Source: JADJOM01 sp046327715
Lineage (GTDB): Bacteria; Gemmatimonadota; Gemmatimonadetes; Gemmatimonadales; GWC2-71-9
DNA: 64,000 nucleotides
Direction of reading: 5' to 3'
NCBI GenBank assembly: GCA_046327715.1
Contig: JAXLXY010000005.1
Span: 124,001-188,000 of the forward strand
Shown one piece after another: positions 1 to 7,722 of this stretch (within the stretch, counting starts at the first letter, position 1; each line of letters starts with the position of its first letter). Both the position numbers and the translations under genes were made by a program. The notes below the pieces were generated by a model. The model ran no database searches. It was not told where the DNA came from and worked only from the letters and a program-made list of their open reading frames with translations.

Positions 1-452
1 TGGGAGAGGAAGGTCTCGGCCCGGGACATCTTGATGAGGGCACTGTTCTGGTTGAGCGGGATCCGCACGCTGCGGGTCTGCTCGGCCAGCGCCTTGAGTA
101 CCGCCTGCCGGACCCACCACACGGCATAGGAGATGAACTTGACGCCGTGCTCGGGGTCGAACTTGCGGACCGCCTTGAGCAGGCCCTCGTTCCCGATGGC
201 CACCAGCTCGGAGAGGTCGAGGCCGTGGCCCTGGTACTTCTTCACGTAGGAGATGACGAAGCGGAGGTTCGCCGTCACCAGGCGTTCCGCCGCTTTTTCG
301 TCGCCCTTCTGGGCGAGCCGGGCCAGCCGCTTCTCCTCGGCCGGATCGGTGATCATGGGGAGCTTCTGGATGTCCTGCAGGTACTGATCAAAGGCACCGG
401 TGGCCACGGGACGAAAGAAGGCCTTGGACCGGCTGGTTTGCGGCGACGGCAT
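1..452 (-). CDS. Sigma-70 family RNA polymerase sigma factor (partial, C-terminus off the window)
   Basis: The reading frame starts at an ATG (complement of 450-452) and runs off the left edge, giving the first 150 residues. A short N-terminus leads into a region 1.2-like segment (FDQYLQDIQKLP, about residues 21-32). Region 2 follows, with NLRFVISYVKKYQGHGLDL, ELVAIGNEGLLKAVRKFD and FISYAVWWVRQA, then the start of region 3. It would recruit core RNA polymerase to -10 elements. There is no long region 1.1, so it resembles the short primary-type sigma factors (RpoD/SigA without 1.1) or an RpoS-like protein. Region 4 is not visible, so primary and alternative sigma cannot be separated. A matching promoter lies about 80 nt upstream. 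Confidence 0.93.
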   Translation of the reverse strand, partial: MPSPQTSRSKAFFRPVATGAFDQYLQDIQKLPMITDPAEEKRLARLAQKGDEKAAERLVTANLRFVISYVKKYQGHGLDLSELVAIGNEGLLKAVRKFDPEHGVKFISYAVWWVRQAVLKALAEQTRSVRIPLNQNSALIKMSRAETFLS

Positions 453-532
453 GACGGCTCCGCGTGGAGAAAGACCCGCAGGTTGTCGCTGGCTAGGTGC
501 GGCCGTGGGGTGGCCGCCTGAGAAGGTGTGCG

Positions 533-561
533 AATATAGGACGCGCCAAAAAACCGGTCAA
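533..561 (-). promoter_or_regulatory. Sigma-70 promoter for the sigma factor gene
   Basis: On the minus strand, TTGACC (556-561) and TATATT (533-538) are separated by exactly 17 bases, close to the sigma-70 consensus. Transcription would start near 526 and leave a leader of about 75 nt before the ATG at 452. The gene may therefore be transcribed by a housekeeping sigma, possibly itself. Confidence 0.75.
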
Positions 562-646
562 GAAGAATTTTCTTTCCACATCACAAATCGTTTGTTTGCT
601 TCCCGTTGCGGCGTTTGTCCACCCCCGGGGCGCACCGGAGGCCACC

Positions 647-669
647 TACCTGCAGGAAGGCTGCAGGTA
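647..669. repeat. Inverted repeat between sigma factor and aroB
   Basis: TACCTGCAG and CTGCAGGTA form a perfect 9-bp stem with a GAAGG loop, in the gap between the sigma gene promoter and the end of aroB. It could help end aroB transcription, but no U-tract follows on either strand, so its role is open. The rest of 453-741 is AT-richer around 560-600 and 675-705. Apart from this repeat and the promoter I see no gene there. Confidence 0.4.
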
Positions 670-741
670 AGGTGTTGTCTAATAAGTTGTTATGGGTGTT
701 ATCTGGCTGCGGGCCCGGTCAAAGGTGCCGGAGAACTGGGC

Positions 742-1875
742 TCAGGCGAGCCCCGCAACCGCCGCGGCGAGATGGTCTTCCGTGACGGGAACCGTCCACT
801 GCCCGTCGCCCTCATGCATCTGGCCGAGCCCCGTGGGGAGTGCCAGCCGCACCTGCCCGTCACGGTTCTTCTTGTCGTGGAGCATGGCCTCGAGCACCTG
901 CGGCACGGAGACCCCGCTGCCGCTGCGGGTCGGGAGCCCGAGGGCCCGCAGCACGCCGAGCACCCGCTCGGCCAGGCCCGTCGGCGCCAGCCCGAGCCGC
1001 TCCGCGATCCGGCACTCGGCCACCAGGCCCAGGGCTACCGCCTCGCCGTGCGGCAGCCGGTAGTGCGCCGCCAGCTCGAGGCCGTGCGCGATCGTGTGCC
1101 CCGCGTTGAGGATCGCGCGCTGCCCGCCTTCCCGCTCGTCGGCGCTCACCACCGCGGCCTTGAGCTCCACGCTGCGGTGCACCAGGTGGGTCAGCGCCTC
1201 GAGATCGCGGGCCAGCAGTCGCCGGGCATTGGCCTCGATCCACGCGAAGTACGCCGCGTCCGCGATCAGGCCGTGCTTCACCGCCTCGGCCATCCCTGCC
1301 TTGTAGACCCGCTCCGGCAGCGACAGCAGCGTCAGCGGGTCGGCCACCACGATCGCGGGCGGATGGAACGCCCCGATCAGGTTCTTCCCGAGCGAGGTAT
1401 CCACGCCCACCTTGCCCCCCACCGAGGCGTCGAGCATGGCGAGCAGGGTGGTCGGGACCTGTGCGTACGGCACGCCGCGCAGGTAGGTGGCGGCGACGAA
1501 GCCCGCGAGGTCGCCCACCACGCCGCCGCCCAGGGCCACGATCCCCGTCTGCCGGTCCAGCCCCTGGCCGAGCATCTCGTCCGAGAGGCGGATCCAGGTC
1601 TCGCGGGTCTTGCTCTCCTCCCCGGCGGGGAAGGACAGCCGCGCCTCGCAGCGGAGCCGGATGCCGGCGTCGCTGGAGCGGGCGCCGAGGGCGCGGGCTT
1701 CGGCAGTGCCGCGGGTCCACTCGTCGTAGTACCGCCCCACGATGTCGTCGGTGACCAGCACCAGCTTGCGCCGGCCCAGGGACGCGGACAGCAGTTCCGG
1801 GAGCGAGAGCAGGATCCCCGGCTCGACATGGACGTCGTACTGGCCGGTGGCGTGCCGGACGGGGACGACCGGCAT
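742..1875 (-). CDS. aroB: 3-dehydroquinate synthase
   Basis: AroB (377 aa, normal length) is the second enzyme of the shikimate pathway. It converts DAHP to 3-dehydroquinate with NAD+ and a divalent metal in the cytosol. The NAD-binding GGGVVGDLAG motif, the DASVGGKVGVD segment and GKNLIGAFHPP are all present. So are the metal ligands, a Glu in AEAVKHGLI and His residues in NAGHTIAHGLE and LPHGEAVALG. The frame is open further upstream, but the ATG at 1875 is chosen because it overlaps the stop of the adenosyltransferase (TAATG) and gives the usual N-terminus. It is the last gene of a minus-strand run. A small GC hairpin (738-753) covers its stop codon. Confidence 0.97.
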   Translation of the reverse strand: MPVVPVRHATGQYDVHVEPGILLSLPELLSASLGRRKLVLVTDDIVGRYYDEWTRGTAEARALGARSSDAGIRLRCEARLSFPAGEESKTRETWIRLSDEMLGQGLDRQTGIVALGGGVVGDLAGFVAATYLRGVPYAQVPTTLLAMLDASVGGKVGVDTSLGKNLIGAFHPPAIVVADPLTLLSLPERVYKAGMAEAVKHGLIADAAYFAWIEANARRLLARDLEALTHLVHRSVELKAAVVSADEREGGQRAILNAGHTIAHGLELAAHYRLPHGEAVALGLVAECRIAERLGLAPTGLAERVLGVLRALGLPTRSGSGVSVPQVLEAMLHDKKNRDGQVRLALPTGLGQMHEGDGQWTVPVTEDHLAAAVAGLA

Positions 1876-2420
1876 TACCAGGTCACGTCGCCGGCGCCCT
1901 CGCGGTGGTTCGCGAGGCGGGCCAGCGTGAAGAGGAGGTCGGAGAGGCGGTTGAGGTAGATCACGAACAGGTCCGGGATCGCCGCCTCGTGGGACAGGGT
2001 GACCACGTTCCGCTCGGCGCGCCGGCAGACGGTCCGGGCCAGGTGCAGCGCGGCGGCCTTCGGCGTGCCGGCGGGGAGCACGAACGCGCGCAGCGGCGGC
2101 AGCTCCCGGTCGGCCTCGTCCATGACCCGCTCGAACAGCGTGACCCGCGCCTCGGTCAGCTCCGCCTTCTCCAGCGCCTTCTGCACCTTCTCCGGGTCCG
2201 GGGTGGCCAACTGGCCGCCCAGCGCGAAGAGGTCCCGCTGGATGGACTGCAGCAGGTCGTCGAAGAAGTGCACCGGCTGGGTGGCGCGCACCACGCCGAG
2301 CACCGAGTTGAGTTCGTCGACATCGCCGTAGGCCTCGACCCGGGCGTGGTCCTTGGAAACGCGGCCGCCGCCGAAGAGCCCCGTCTCGCCGGCATCGCCG
2401 GTCTTGGTGTAGATGGTCAT
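1875..2420 (-). CDS. Cob(I)yrinic acid a,c-diamide adenosyltransferase (PduO type)
   Basis: This 181-aa protein belongs to the PduO-type ATP:cob(I)alamin adenosyltransferases, which transfer the 5'-deoxyadenosyl group of ATP to cob(I)alamin to make coenzyme B12. It opens with the ATP-binding TKTGDAGETGLFGGGR, followed by VEAYGDVDELNSVLG. The C-terminal helices carry LARTVCRRAERNVV and YLNRLSDLLFTLAR, all typical of the trimeric family. The start ATG overlaps the GNAT stop (ATGA), and the stop overlaps aroB (TAATG), so translation is probably coupled. No other cobalamin genes are in the window, so it may serve salvaged corrinoid. Confidence 0.95.
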   Translation of the reverse strand: MTIYTKTGDAGETGLFGGGRVSKDHARVEAYGDVDELNSVLGVVRATQPVHFFDDLLQSIQRDLFALGGQLATPDPEKVQKALEKAELTEARVTLFERVMDEADRELPPLRAFVLPAGTPKAAALHLARTVCRRAERNVVTLSHEAAIPDLFVIYLNRLSDLLFTLARLANHREGAGDVTW

Positions 2421-2962
2421 GCGGTGGCTCCCGGCCGGATCTCGTACAGGAGCACGTCGTCGATCTCCTCCTCCCAGACGGTGCCCGCCACCCGCATCCC
2501 GACCTTCTCCGCCACCCGGCGCGCCGGGATGTTGTCCGGCGGAATGCTCGCGCACACCCGGGCCACACCGGGCTGGGACAGCGCCCAGCGCACCAGCGCC
2601 CGGGTGGCTTCGGACGCGAGGCCCTGGTGGGTGGCGCCCGGGTAGGTGGCGTAGCCGATCATGACCCCGCCTTCCGCGTCGGGCGGCCCGCCGAACCCCA
2701 GCGCGCCGGTGACCTGTCCGGTGGTCCGGTCGATGGCGAGCCAGGTCCACCATCCGCCGGTGGCGGGATCGCTCCGGAGCCGGTCACGGACCAGCGGGAG
2801 CACGTCCTCCATCAGCGGCGGCGGGCGCAGCGGACGGGGGAAGGTGCCCCCCGCGAGCTGGTCGGCGCGGGCGGCATCGCCGGCCAGCAGCGCGTCGATG
2901 GCGTCGGCGCCGAAGGGGCGGAGCCGGAGGCGCGGAGTCTCGATCTCGAGGGTACTGGGCAT
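2417..2962 (-). CDS. GNAT family N-acetyltransferase (RimJ/RimL-like)
   Basis: A 181-aa Gcn5-related acetyltransferase. The N-terminal LEIETPRLRLRPF is the classic opening of the RimJ/RimL-like (Acetyltransf_3) group. The acetyl-CoA-binding region is GATHQGLASEATRALVRWA (motif A, Q/RxxGxA/G form). A later strand, NIPARRVAEKVGM, is the typical N-S/A-x-R-V-x-E-K-x-G motif. Its acceptor could be a ribosomal protein N-terminus, another protein or a small molecule; the sequence does not decide. It lies between a lipoprotein gene (39-base gap) and the cobalamin adenosyltransferase (ATGA overlap). Confidence 0.9.
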   Translation of the reverse strand: MPSTLEIETPRLRLRPFGADAIDALLAGDAARADQLAGGTFPRPLRPPPLMEDVLPLVRDRLRSDPATGGWWTWLAIDRTTGQVTGALGFGGPPDAEGGVMIGYATYPGATHQGLASEATRALVRWALSQPGVARVCASIPPDNIPARRVAEKVGMRVAGTVWEEEIDDVLLYEIRPGATA

Positions 2963-3001
2963 CGGGGCCTCAGGGGTGCCGCGCCCGGGCGGCGCGGAGG
3001 G

Positions 3002-4108
3002 TCAGCACGTTCCATCCATGTCGGCGGCGGCCACCACGGTGTTGCTGCGGGGCTCGAGGATCACCCACAGCACGCGGCCCGCCTCCACGTCGACCTGCTC
3101 CATCCAGAGGTAGTCGCGCCCGTAGGCGAAGCCGCTCACCGGGACCAGCCGCCGCCAGAAGAGCGGCAGGGTGCTCCCGTGGCCGCGGACCAGCCGGTTG
3201 CGCCGGTACTCCAGCAGCGTGGGACGGAAGATGACCTGTTGCCATGCGCCTGTCGCGTCCCACGCCATGACGATGGCCGCCAGCAACTCCATGCCCTGGG
3301 CGGTGCGGCGGCGTTCCCGCAGCGAGACCGCGTACCGGATGCGGCCATCGTCCAGCCGGAAGGGCTGCAGGTCGGCGGCGTCATCATCCTCCAGGCCGTT
3401 GAGCGCCAGCGGGGCGGCCGGGGCCGGGACGAGGGGCAGGTCGCGCGACGGGGCGCGAGCCGCCACGAGGGAGTCCATGGCGCGGCGGGTCCAGGCGATG
3501 AGGCTGTCCTCCAGCGCCGGGGTGGGATCCGGGATGGGATCGCGCCAGGCGCGGTTGAGGGCGGCGTAATAATCGTCGGGAGCGAAGAAGGCCCCGACCA
3601 CGGGACCCCGCAGCGAGGGGCCGCGGCCGGGCCCCGTCCCGCTCACCACCAGCTCGGCCTGGGCGCCGAGCGGGCCGCAACTCGCGGCGCGGAGCGTGAT
3701 GCTCTCCAGCCGCACCGGCGTGTGCCCCTCGGGGGAGCCCACCAGGATGTGCTGCTCGCGGAGCGCGGAGTCGCGCGCGGGGTCCATGGGGATCACCACG
3801 GTGCGCCGCGCCGCGAGCCACTCCCAGGTGTCGTCGCGTCGCTCGTCGGCCGGGCGGTAGCGGCGCGCCGGGGCGCCGATGAGGGCCGTGTCGCTCGAGA
3901 GCAGGTGCACCGCGCGGCTGGTGCCTTCGCCCACGAAGCTGCCGGCCACCGTGCCGCCCGGATCCAGCCGGGCGTCGCTGGCGACGGTGGCTTCCTCGAG
4001 CGGGGCGGGCGGGCGCTCGGTGCCGAACTCGTTGAGGAACCCGCCCAGCGCGCCGCAGCCCCCGAGGGCCAGCGCGAGGGCGGCCGCGCCCCACGGGCGC
4101 CGCCGCAT
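3002..4108 (-). CDS. Putative lipoprotein of unknown function
   Basis: A 368-aa protein with a lipoprotein signal: Arg-rich start, Ala/Leu-rich core and an LGGC lipobox, with the lipidated Cys near residue 18. After Lgt and LspA processing it would sit in the membrane facing the periplasm. The mature part is Asp/Arg-rich with no domain I recognise. A Trp-rich stretch (DDTWEWLAARRTVVIPMDP) and a late segment DYLWMEQVDVEAG are the most distinctive. The start is set at the ATG overlapping the upstream reductase stop (TGATG), although the frame stays open further upstream. Co-transcription with the ferredoxin reductase is likely. Function unknown. Confidence 0.8.
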   Translation of the reverse strand: MRRRPWGAAALALALGGCGALGGFLNEFGTERPPAPLEEATVASDARLDPGGTVAGSFVGEGTSRAVHLLSSDTALIGAPARRYRPADERRDDTWEWLAARRTVVIPMDPARDSALREQHILVGSPEGHTPVRLESITLRAASCGPLGAQAELVVSGTGPGRGPSLRGPVVGAFFAPDDYYAALNRAWRDPIPDPTPALEDSLIAWTRRAMDSLVAARAPSRDLPLVPAPAAPLALNGLEDDDAADLQPFRLDDGRIRYAVSLRERRRTAQGMELLAAIVMAWDATGAWQQVIFRPTLLEYRRNRLVRGHGSTLPLFWRRLVPVSGFAYGRDYLWMEQVDVEAGRVLWVILEPRSNTVVAAADMDGTC

Positions 4109-5487
4109 CAGGCCCCGTCCAGGGCCGCGAGCATCTCGGCCACGCTGGTGAACTTGAGGCGGGGTCGGCCGAGCGCCTTGCCGCGGCCCTGCTCCAGCTG
4201 GTCCAGCCGCTGCCAGTCGCTCCACGAGACCACCCGCACCCCGCGCGCGGTGAGCCGGCGCTCGATCCCGGCGCGCCCCGGCTCGGCCGCGGGGTTGAGC
4301 CGCCCCGCCGCGGCGTCCTCGAGGAGGAGCTCGGCGCTCTCGATGGCGTCGGGCTTGTTGGTGCCGATCACGCCGCTCGGGCCACGCTTGATCCACCCGA
4401 CGGCGTACTCGCCGGGGGCGCAGGCGCCGCCCGCGTCGAGCACCCGGCCCTGCGCGTTGGGAATGACGCCCCGCTTGCCGTCGAAGGGCACGCCGGGAAT
4501 GCCCGCGCCGTAGTAGCCCACCGAGCGGAAGACGAGCCCGGTCTGGAGGGTCTCCCGCTCGCCGGTGGCCTCCGCCCTGATGTCGCCCCCGGCGCCGCTC
4601 ACCAGGCGGTTGTGGCCCAGGAGCATGCGCTCCACCCGGCCGGTGCCCTCGAGCGCCAGCGGCGAGAGCTGGAACCGCAGGTGGATCACCTTCCGCTTGC
4701 CGGTCGGGCGGCGGGCCGCGAAGGCGCGCAGCGTCTCGATGTTGCGTTCGAGGCCCTTGTCATCGCCCCGCGCCAGGACGGCCGCGCTGGCGGGGTCGAG
4801 GGCCAGGTCCTCGGCCCGCACGTGGATGTCCGCGTCGGCCATCTCGCCCAGCTCCTTGAGCTCGGGATTGGTGAAGGCGCCCTGCACCGGGCCGCGGCGG
4901 CCGATCATGTGGATGTGGCGCACCCGGCTGTGCCGCAGCGCCTCCAGCGCGTGGCCGGCGATGTCGGTGCCGTGGAGTTCCTCCGGGGTCCGGGCCAGCA
5001 CCCGCACCACGTCCACCGCCACATTCCCCATGCCGATGACCGCGACGGACTCCTGCGAGAGGTCGAACACCCGGTCGCGGTAGTCGGGGTGGCCGTTGTA
5101 CCACCCCACGAACTCCGTGGCCGCGTGGCTGCCCGCCAGCGCCTCGCCGGGCACGCCGAGCGCGCGGTCGCTCTGCGCGCCGCAGGCGTAGATCACGGCG
5201 TGGTAGTGGCGCAGCAGCTCCTCGCGCGAGAGGTCGGCACCGATCTGCACGTGGCCGAAGAACCGGAAGGCGGGATGCGCCGCGATCTTCTCATAGACGC
5301 GGGTCACCGACTTGATCTTCTGGTGGTCGGGAGCGACGCCGCCGCGCACCAGCCCGAAGGGCGTGGGCAGGCGGTCGAACAGGTCGAGCTCCACGCCGGG
5401 GAGCTGCTTGAGGAGGTGCTCGGCGGCGTAGAACCCCGAGGGGCCGCTGCCGATGATCGCGACGGAGCAGGGGGGTGTGGTGGACAT
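4108..5487 (-). CDS. FAD-dependent ferredoxin-NADP+ reductase (adrenodoxin reductase/FprA family)
   Basis: This 459-aa flavoprotein resembles mycobacterial FprA and mitochondrial adrenodoxin reductase, which move electrons between NADPH and ferredoxins. The FAD-binding fold starts at residue 9 (IIGSGPSGFYAAEHL), followed by LPTPFGLVRGGVAPDHQKIK, a family hallmark. The NADP domain has VIGMGNVAVDVVRVLARTP. The C-terminal VGWIKRGPSGVIGTNKPDA is the conserved FAD/NADP contact region. It heads the run reductase-lipoprotein-GNAT-adenosyltransferase-aroB. A -10-like TATTTT lies 8 nt before the ATG, so the mRNA may be leaderless. The reduced corrinoid needed by the downstream adenosyltransferase could in principle be supplied through it, which is speculation. 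Confidence 0.94.
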   Translation of the reverse strand: MSTTPPCSVAIIGSGPSGFYAAEHLLKQLPGVELDLFDRLPTPFGLVRGGVAPDHQKIKSVTRVYEKIAAHPAFRFFGHVQIGADLSREELLRHYHAVIYACGAQSDRALGVPGEALAGSHAATEFVGWYNGHPDYRDRVFDLSQESVAVIGMGNVAVDVVRVLARTPEELHGTDIAGHALEALRHSRVRHIHMIGRRGPVQGAFTNPELKELGEMADADIHVRAEDLALDPASAAVLARGDDKGLERNIETLRAFAARRPTGKRKVIHLRFQLSPLALEGTGRVERMLLGHNRLVSGAGGDIRAEATGERETLQTGLVFRSVGYYGAGIPGVPFDGKRGVIPNAQGRVLDAGGACAPGEYAVGWIKRGPSGVIGTNKPDAIESAELLLEDAAAGRLNPAAEPGRAGIERRLTARGVRVVSWSDWQRLDQLEQGRGKALGRPRLKFTSVAEMLAALDGA

Positions 5488-5495
5488 GGCGGGGG

Positions 5496-5501
5496 AAAAT
5501 A
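5496..5501 (-). promoter_or_regulatory. -10-like element of the ferredoxin reductase operon
   Basis: TATTTT on the minus strand lies 8 nt before the ATG at 5487, with no Shine-Dalgarno sequence between. This fits the leaderless pattern seen at several other genes in the window. Confidence 0.45.
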
Positions 5502-5538
5502 CAGCGCCGTGGCGGGGACGGCGACCGCGCCGGCGCCG

Positions 5539-6015
5539 CTAGCGGCGCCAGAAGAAGGTGAGTCGAGCGCCGCCGGCCTCGAGCCCGCCGCTGTCCAGCC
5601 CGAGGACCCCGCTCTTGGGGAAATCCACCGCCAGGCCGGTCGTGTTTCCCGTGAGCAGCAGCGCGGCCAGCTGGCCCAGCCAGGGTTCGTGGCCCACCAG
5701 CGCCACGATGGCCTCCGGGGGCTGCGGGCCGAGGGCCCGCGCGATGGCCCGGAGGTCGGGAGGCGCCGCCAGGGCCGGGCAGGCCACCGGCGCCGGGCAC
5801 CGGGTGCCGTCGGCGGTGAGCATCGCGGTCTGCCAGGCACGCAGCCAGGGGCTCGCGAGCACCAGCGTCGGGGACAGCTTGCGCCGCCGCAGCCGGCGGG
5901 CCACCCGCTTGTGCCGTTTCTGGCCCGCATCGGTCATGGGCCGCAGTGTGTCGTCGGGCCAGCGGGCCGGGTCGTGCTCACCGGCGTCGGCGTGGCGGAT
6001 CAGGAGCAGCTGCAT
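5539..6015 (-). CDS. Histidine phosphatase family protein (SixA-like)
   Basis: A 158-aa member of the histidine phosphatase superfamily, SixA subgroup, which removes phosphate from phospho-histidine proteins. The catalytic RHG-type motif is LLIRHADAGE at the N-terminus, where His9 would be the phosphorylated residue. The second conserved His is in ALVGHEPWLGQL, and SPWLRAWQTA matches the family S/T-P-x-x-R-A-x-Q-T block. The start is the ATG that places the RHA motif at residues 8-10; a longer open frame upstream is Arg/Pro-rich and overlaps dacB. It follows dacB by 4 bases, so the two are probably co-transcribed. Confidence 0.88.
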   Translation of the reverse strand: MQLLLIRHADAGEHDPARWPDDTLRPMTDAGQKRHKRVARRLRRRKLSPTLVLASPWLRAWQTAMLTADGTRCPAPVACPALAAPPDLRAIARALGPQPPEAIVALVGHEPWLGQLAALLLTGNTTGLAVDFPKSGVLGLDSGGLEAGGARLTFFWRR

Positions 6016-6019
6016 GGGG

Positions 6020-7573
6020 TCACCGCCGGGCGACGGCGCGGGCCATCGCCGTGACGATCGCGTCGATCTGGTTGAGGGTGCGGCGGCCACCCTGGACGTG
6101 ATGGTTGGCCTGCACGGAGAAGGTGAAGGTGCGGCCGTCGGGGAGTTCGAAGTACCCCGACAGGGTATTCACCCGCGAGATGCTGCCGGTCTTGGCCCGC
6201 ACCCGTCCCTCGAGCGGGGTGCCGAGGAAGCGGTTCTTGAGGCTCCCGGTGTTGCCGGACTGCGGCAATCCTGCGGCGAAGCTGGCCGCGTAATGCGGAT
6301 GCTGTCGCATGAACCGCAGCAGCCCGGTGAAGGCGAGCGGGGCCACCAGGTTGGACGCCGAGAGCCCGGAGCCGTCGGCCAGGGCGAAGAGCGTGGAGTC
6401 GATCCGCATGGAATCGATCAGGAAGCGGCGTTCGACCGCGAGGCCGCCGGCCCAGCTGCCCCCGCCGCCGAACTGCCGCCCCAGCTGCTTGAGCAGCATG
6501 TCGGCGTACCAGTTCTGGCTGGTGTTGAGGATCGGGAAGATCCAGTCGCTGAGCGGGCGGCTGGTGGTCTCGGCCAGCGGTTCGCCCTGCCGGACCGCGC
6601 GGTACGTGAGCGAATCGGCGGTGCTGCGGGTGGTGCCGAGCACGCTGATGCCCGCCTCCTCGAGCGCGCGCCGGAAGGCGCGCGCGGCAAAGAGGTTCGG
6701 GTCAGGGAGGGCAAAGGACTCGGTCCCCCCGCGCGCGTCGAGCGCCACGGTGCCCTCTGCCCAGAGGTGCAGCGTGCCGGGCTCGCGGTACATCCGGTCG
6801 CCGATGTCGGTCTCCCCGCCGGCGGCTACCGTGCGGGTGCGGTTCTCCAGTGCCACGTCGCCGAGGTCGGGGTCGAGCGTGAGCGCGGCGGGGGCGTCCT
6901 CCCGGGGGCCGGGCTTCCAGGTGATGTCCACGCTGTTGTCGTTGAAGCCCAGGCCGGACACCGGGGCGGCGTACCACCAGTTGAGGTCGTACGAGCCCCA
7001 GTCGGGGTGGACCAGTTCCCCATCGAACCAGCTGCCGTCACCGACCAGGTCGCCGGCCACCACCCGGACCCCGCGGTCGCGCAGCGCGCCGGCCAGGGCC
7101 CGGAGCCGGGTGAACGGGTCGCGGTCGCAGGCGCCCGCGCGGGTGGTGTCGACGTGGTAACAGCGGCGGCCGAAGGTCGGGTCGCCCCGGCCGTAGAGCA
7201 CCAGGTCGCCCTGCACGGTGGCGCCCTCCACCGGGCCGGCGGCGTAGACGCTGGTGCGGATGGTCCAGTCGGGGGGGAGCAGCGCGGCGGCGACGGCGCT
7301 CACGACCAGCTTGGTGTTGCTGGCGGGGATGAACAGCTTGTCGGCGTTGCGGCCGTAGAGCAGCCGGCCCCGGTCGTCCACCAGCGCCACGCCCCAGAGG
7401 TTGCGGTCGAACGGCGCGGTGTCGAGCAGGGAATCGAGCTCGCGGACCGCCTTGCGGGGGAGCTGCGCGGACAGGGTCACCGGGGCCGCCGGCACCAGCA
7501 GGAGCAGGGGTAGCAGCGCCCGCCCGGCCCCTCGCCGGACCGCGCGCCATGCCCGCCGCCATGTCGAAATCAT
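6020..7573 (-). CDS. dacB: D-alanyl-D-alanine carboxypeptidase/endopeptidase (PBP4, peptidase S13)
   Basis: A 517-aa periplasmic penicillin-binding protein of the S13 family, which trims pentapeptides and cleaves D-Ala-mDAP cross-links in peptidoglycan. An N-terminal signal peptide with hydrophobic core LLPLLLLVPAAPVTLSA ends near residue 36. The SxxK nucleophile motif is SNTK (about residues 85-88). The second motif lies in ADGSGLSASN, and the KTG motif is in RAKTGSISR. The large insertion domain between SxxK and SxN typical of PBP4 is present. A purine-rich GGAGAC precedes the ATG. It has its own promoter in the divergent region shared with TamA. Confidence 0.95.
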   Translation of the reverse strand: MISTWRRAWRAVRRGAGRALLPLLLLVPAAPVTLSAQLPRKAVRELDSLLDTAPFDRNLWGVALVDDRGRLLYGRNADKLFIPASNTKLVVSAVAAALLPPDWTIRTSVYAAGPVEGATVQGDLVLYGRGDPTFGRRCYHVDTTRAGACDRDPFTRLRALAGALRDRGVRVVAGDLVGDGSWFDGELVHPDWGSYDLNWWYAAPVSGLGFNDNSVDITWKPGPREDAPAALTLDPDLGDVALENRTRTVAAGGETDIGDRMYREPGTLHLWAEGTVALDARGGTESFALPDPNLFAARAFRRALEEAGISVLGTTRSTADSLTYRAVRQGEPLAETTSRPLSDWIFPILNTSQNWYADMLLKQLGRQFGGGGSWAGGLAVERRFLIDSMRIDSTLFALADGSGLSASNLVAPLAFTGLLRFMRQHPHYAASFAAGLPQSGNTGSLKNRFLGTPLEGRVRAKTGSISRVNTLSGYFELPDGRTFTFSVQANHHVQGGRRTLNQIDAIVTAMARAVARR

Positions 7574-7627
7574 TCAGTCTCCAGGTTGGGGGCTCCGCCC
7601 GCGTTGACACCCTTGTGTAACCCCGCC

Positions 7628-7656
7628 ATGCTACAGCACTTGCAAGTTGTCGTCAA
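7628..7656 (-). promoter_or_regulatory. Promoter for dacB-sixA
   Basis: On the minus strand, TTGACG (7651-7656) and TAGCAT (7628-7633) are separated by 17 bases, about 55-60 bases before the dacB ATG. On the opposite strand a TTGACA (7604-7609) could serve the TamA operon, but I cannot pick a convincing -10 for it. Confidence 0.6.
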
Positions 7657-7722
7657 ATCGGGGAACCGGACCGCCGGGAGCGTGGGTCTCTGTCTGATTT
7701 TCTGACGCGTCGTGCCGGCCTG

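Noticed and set aside
2627..4513. Long plus-strand frame opposite GNAT and the lipoprotein
   Set aside because: Low-complexity shadow of genes supported by motifs on the other strand.
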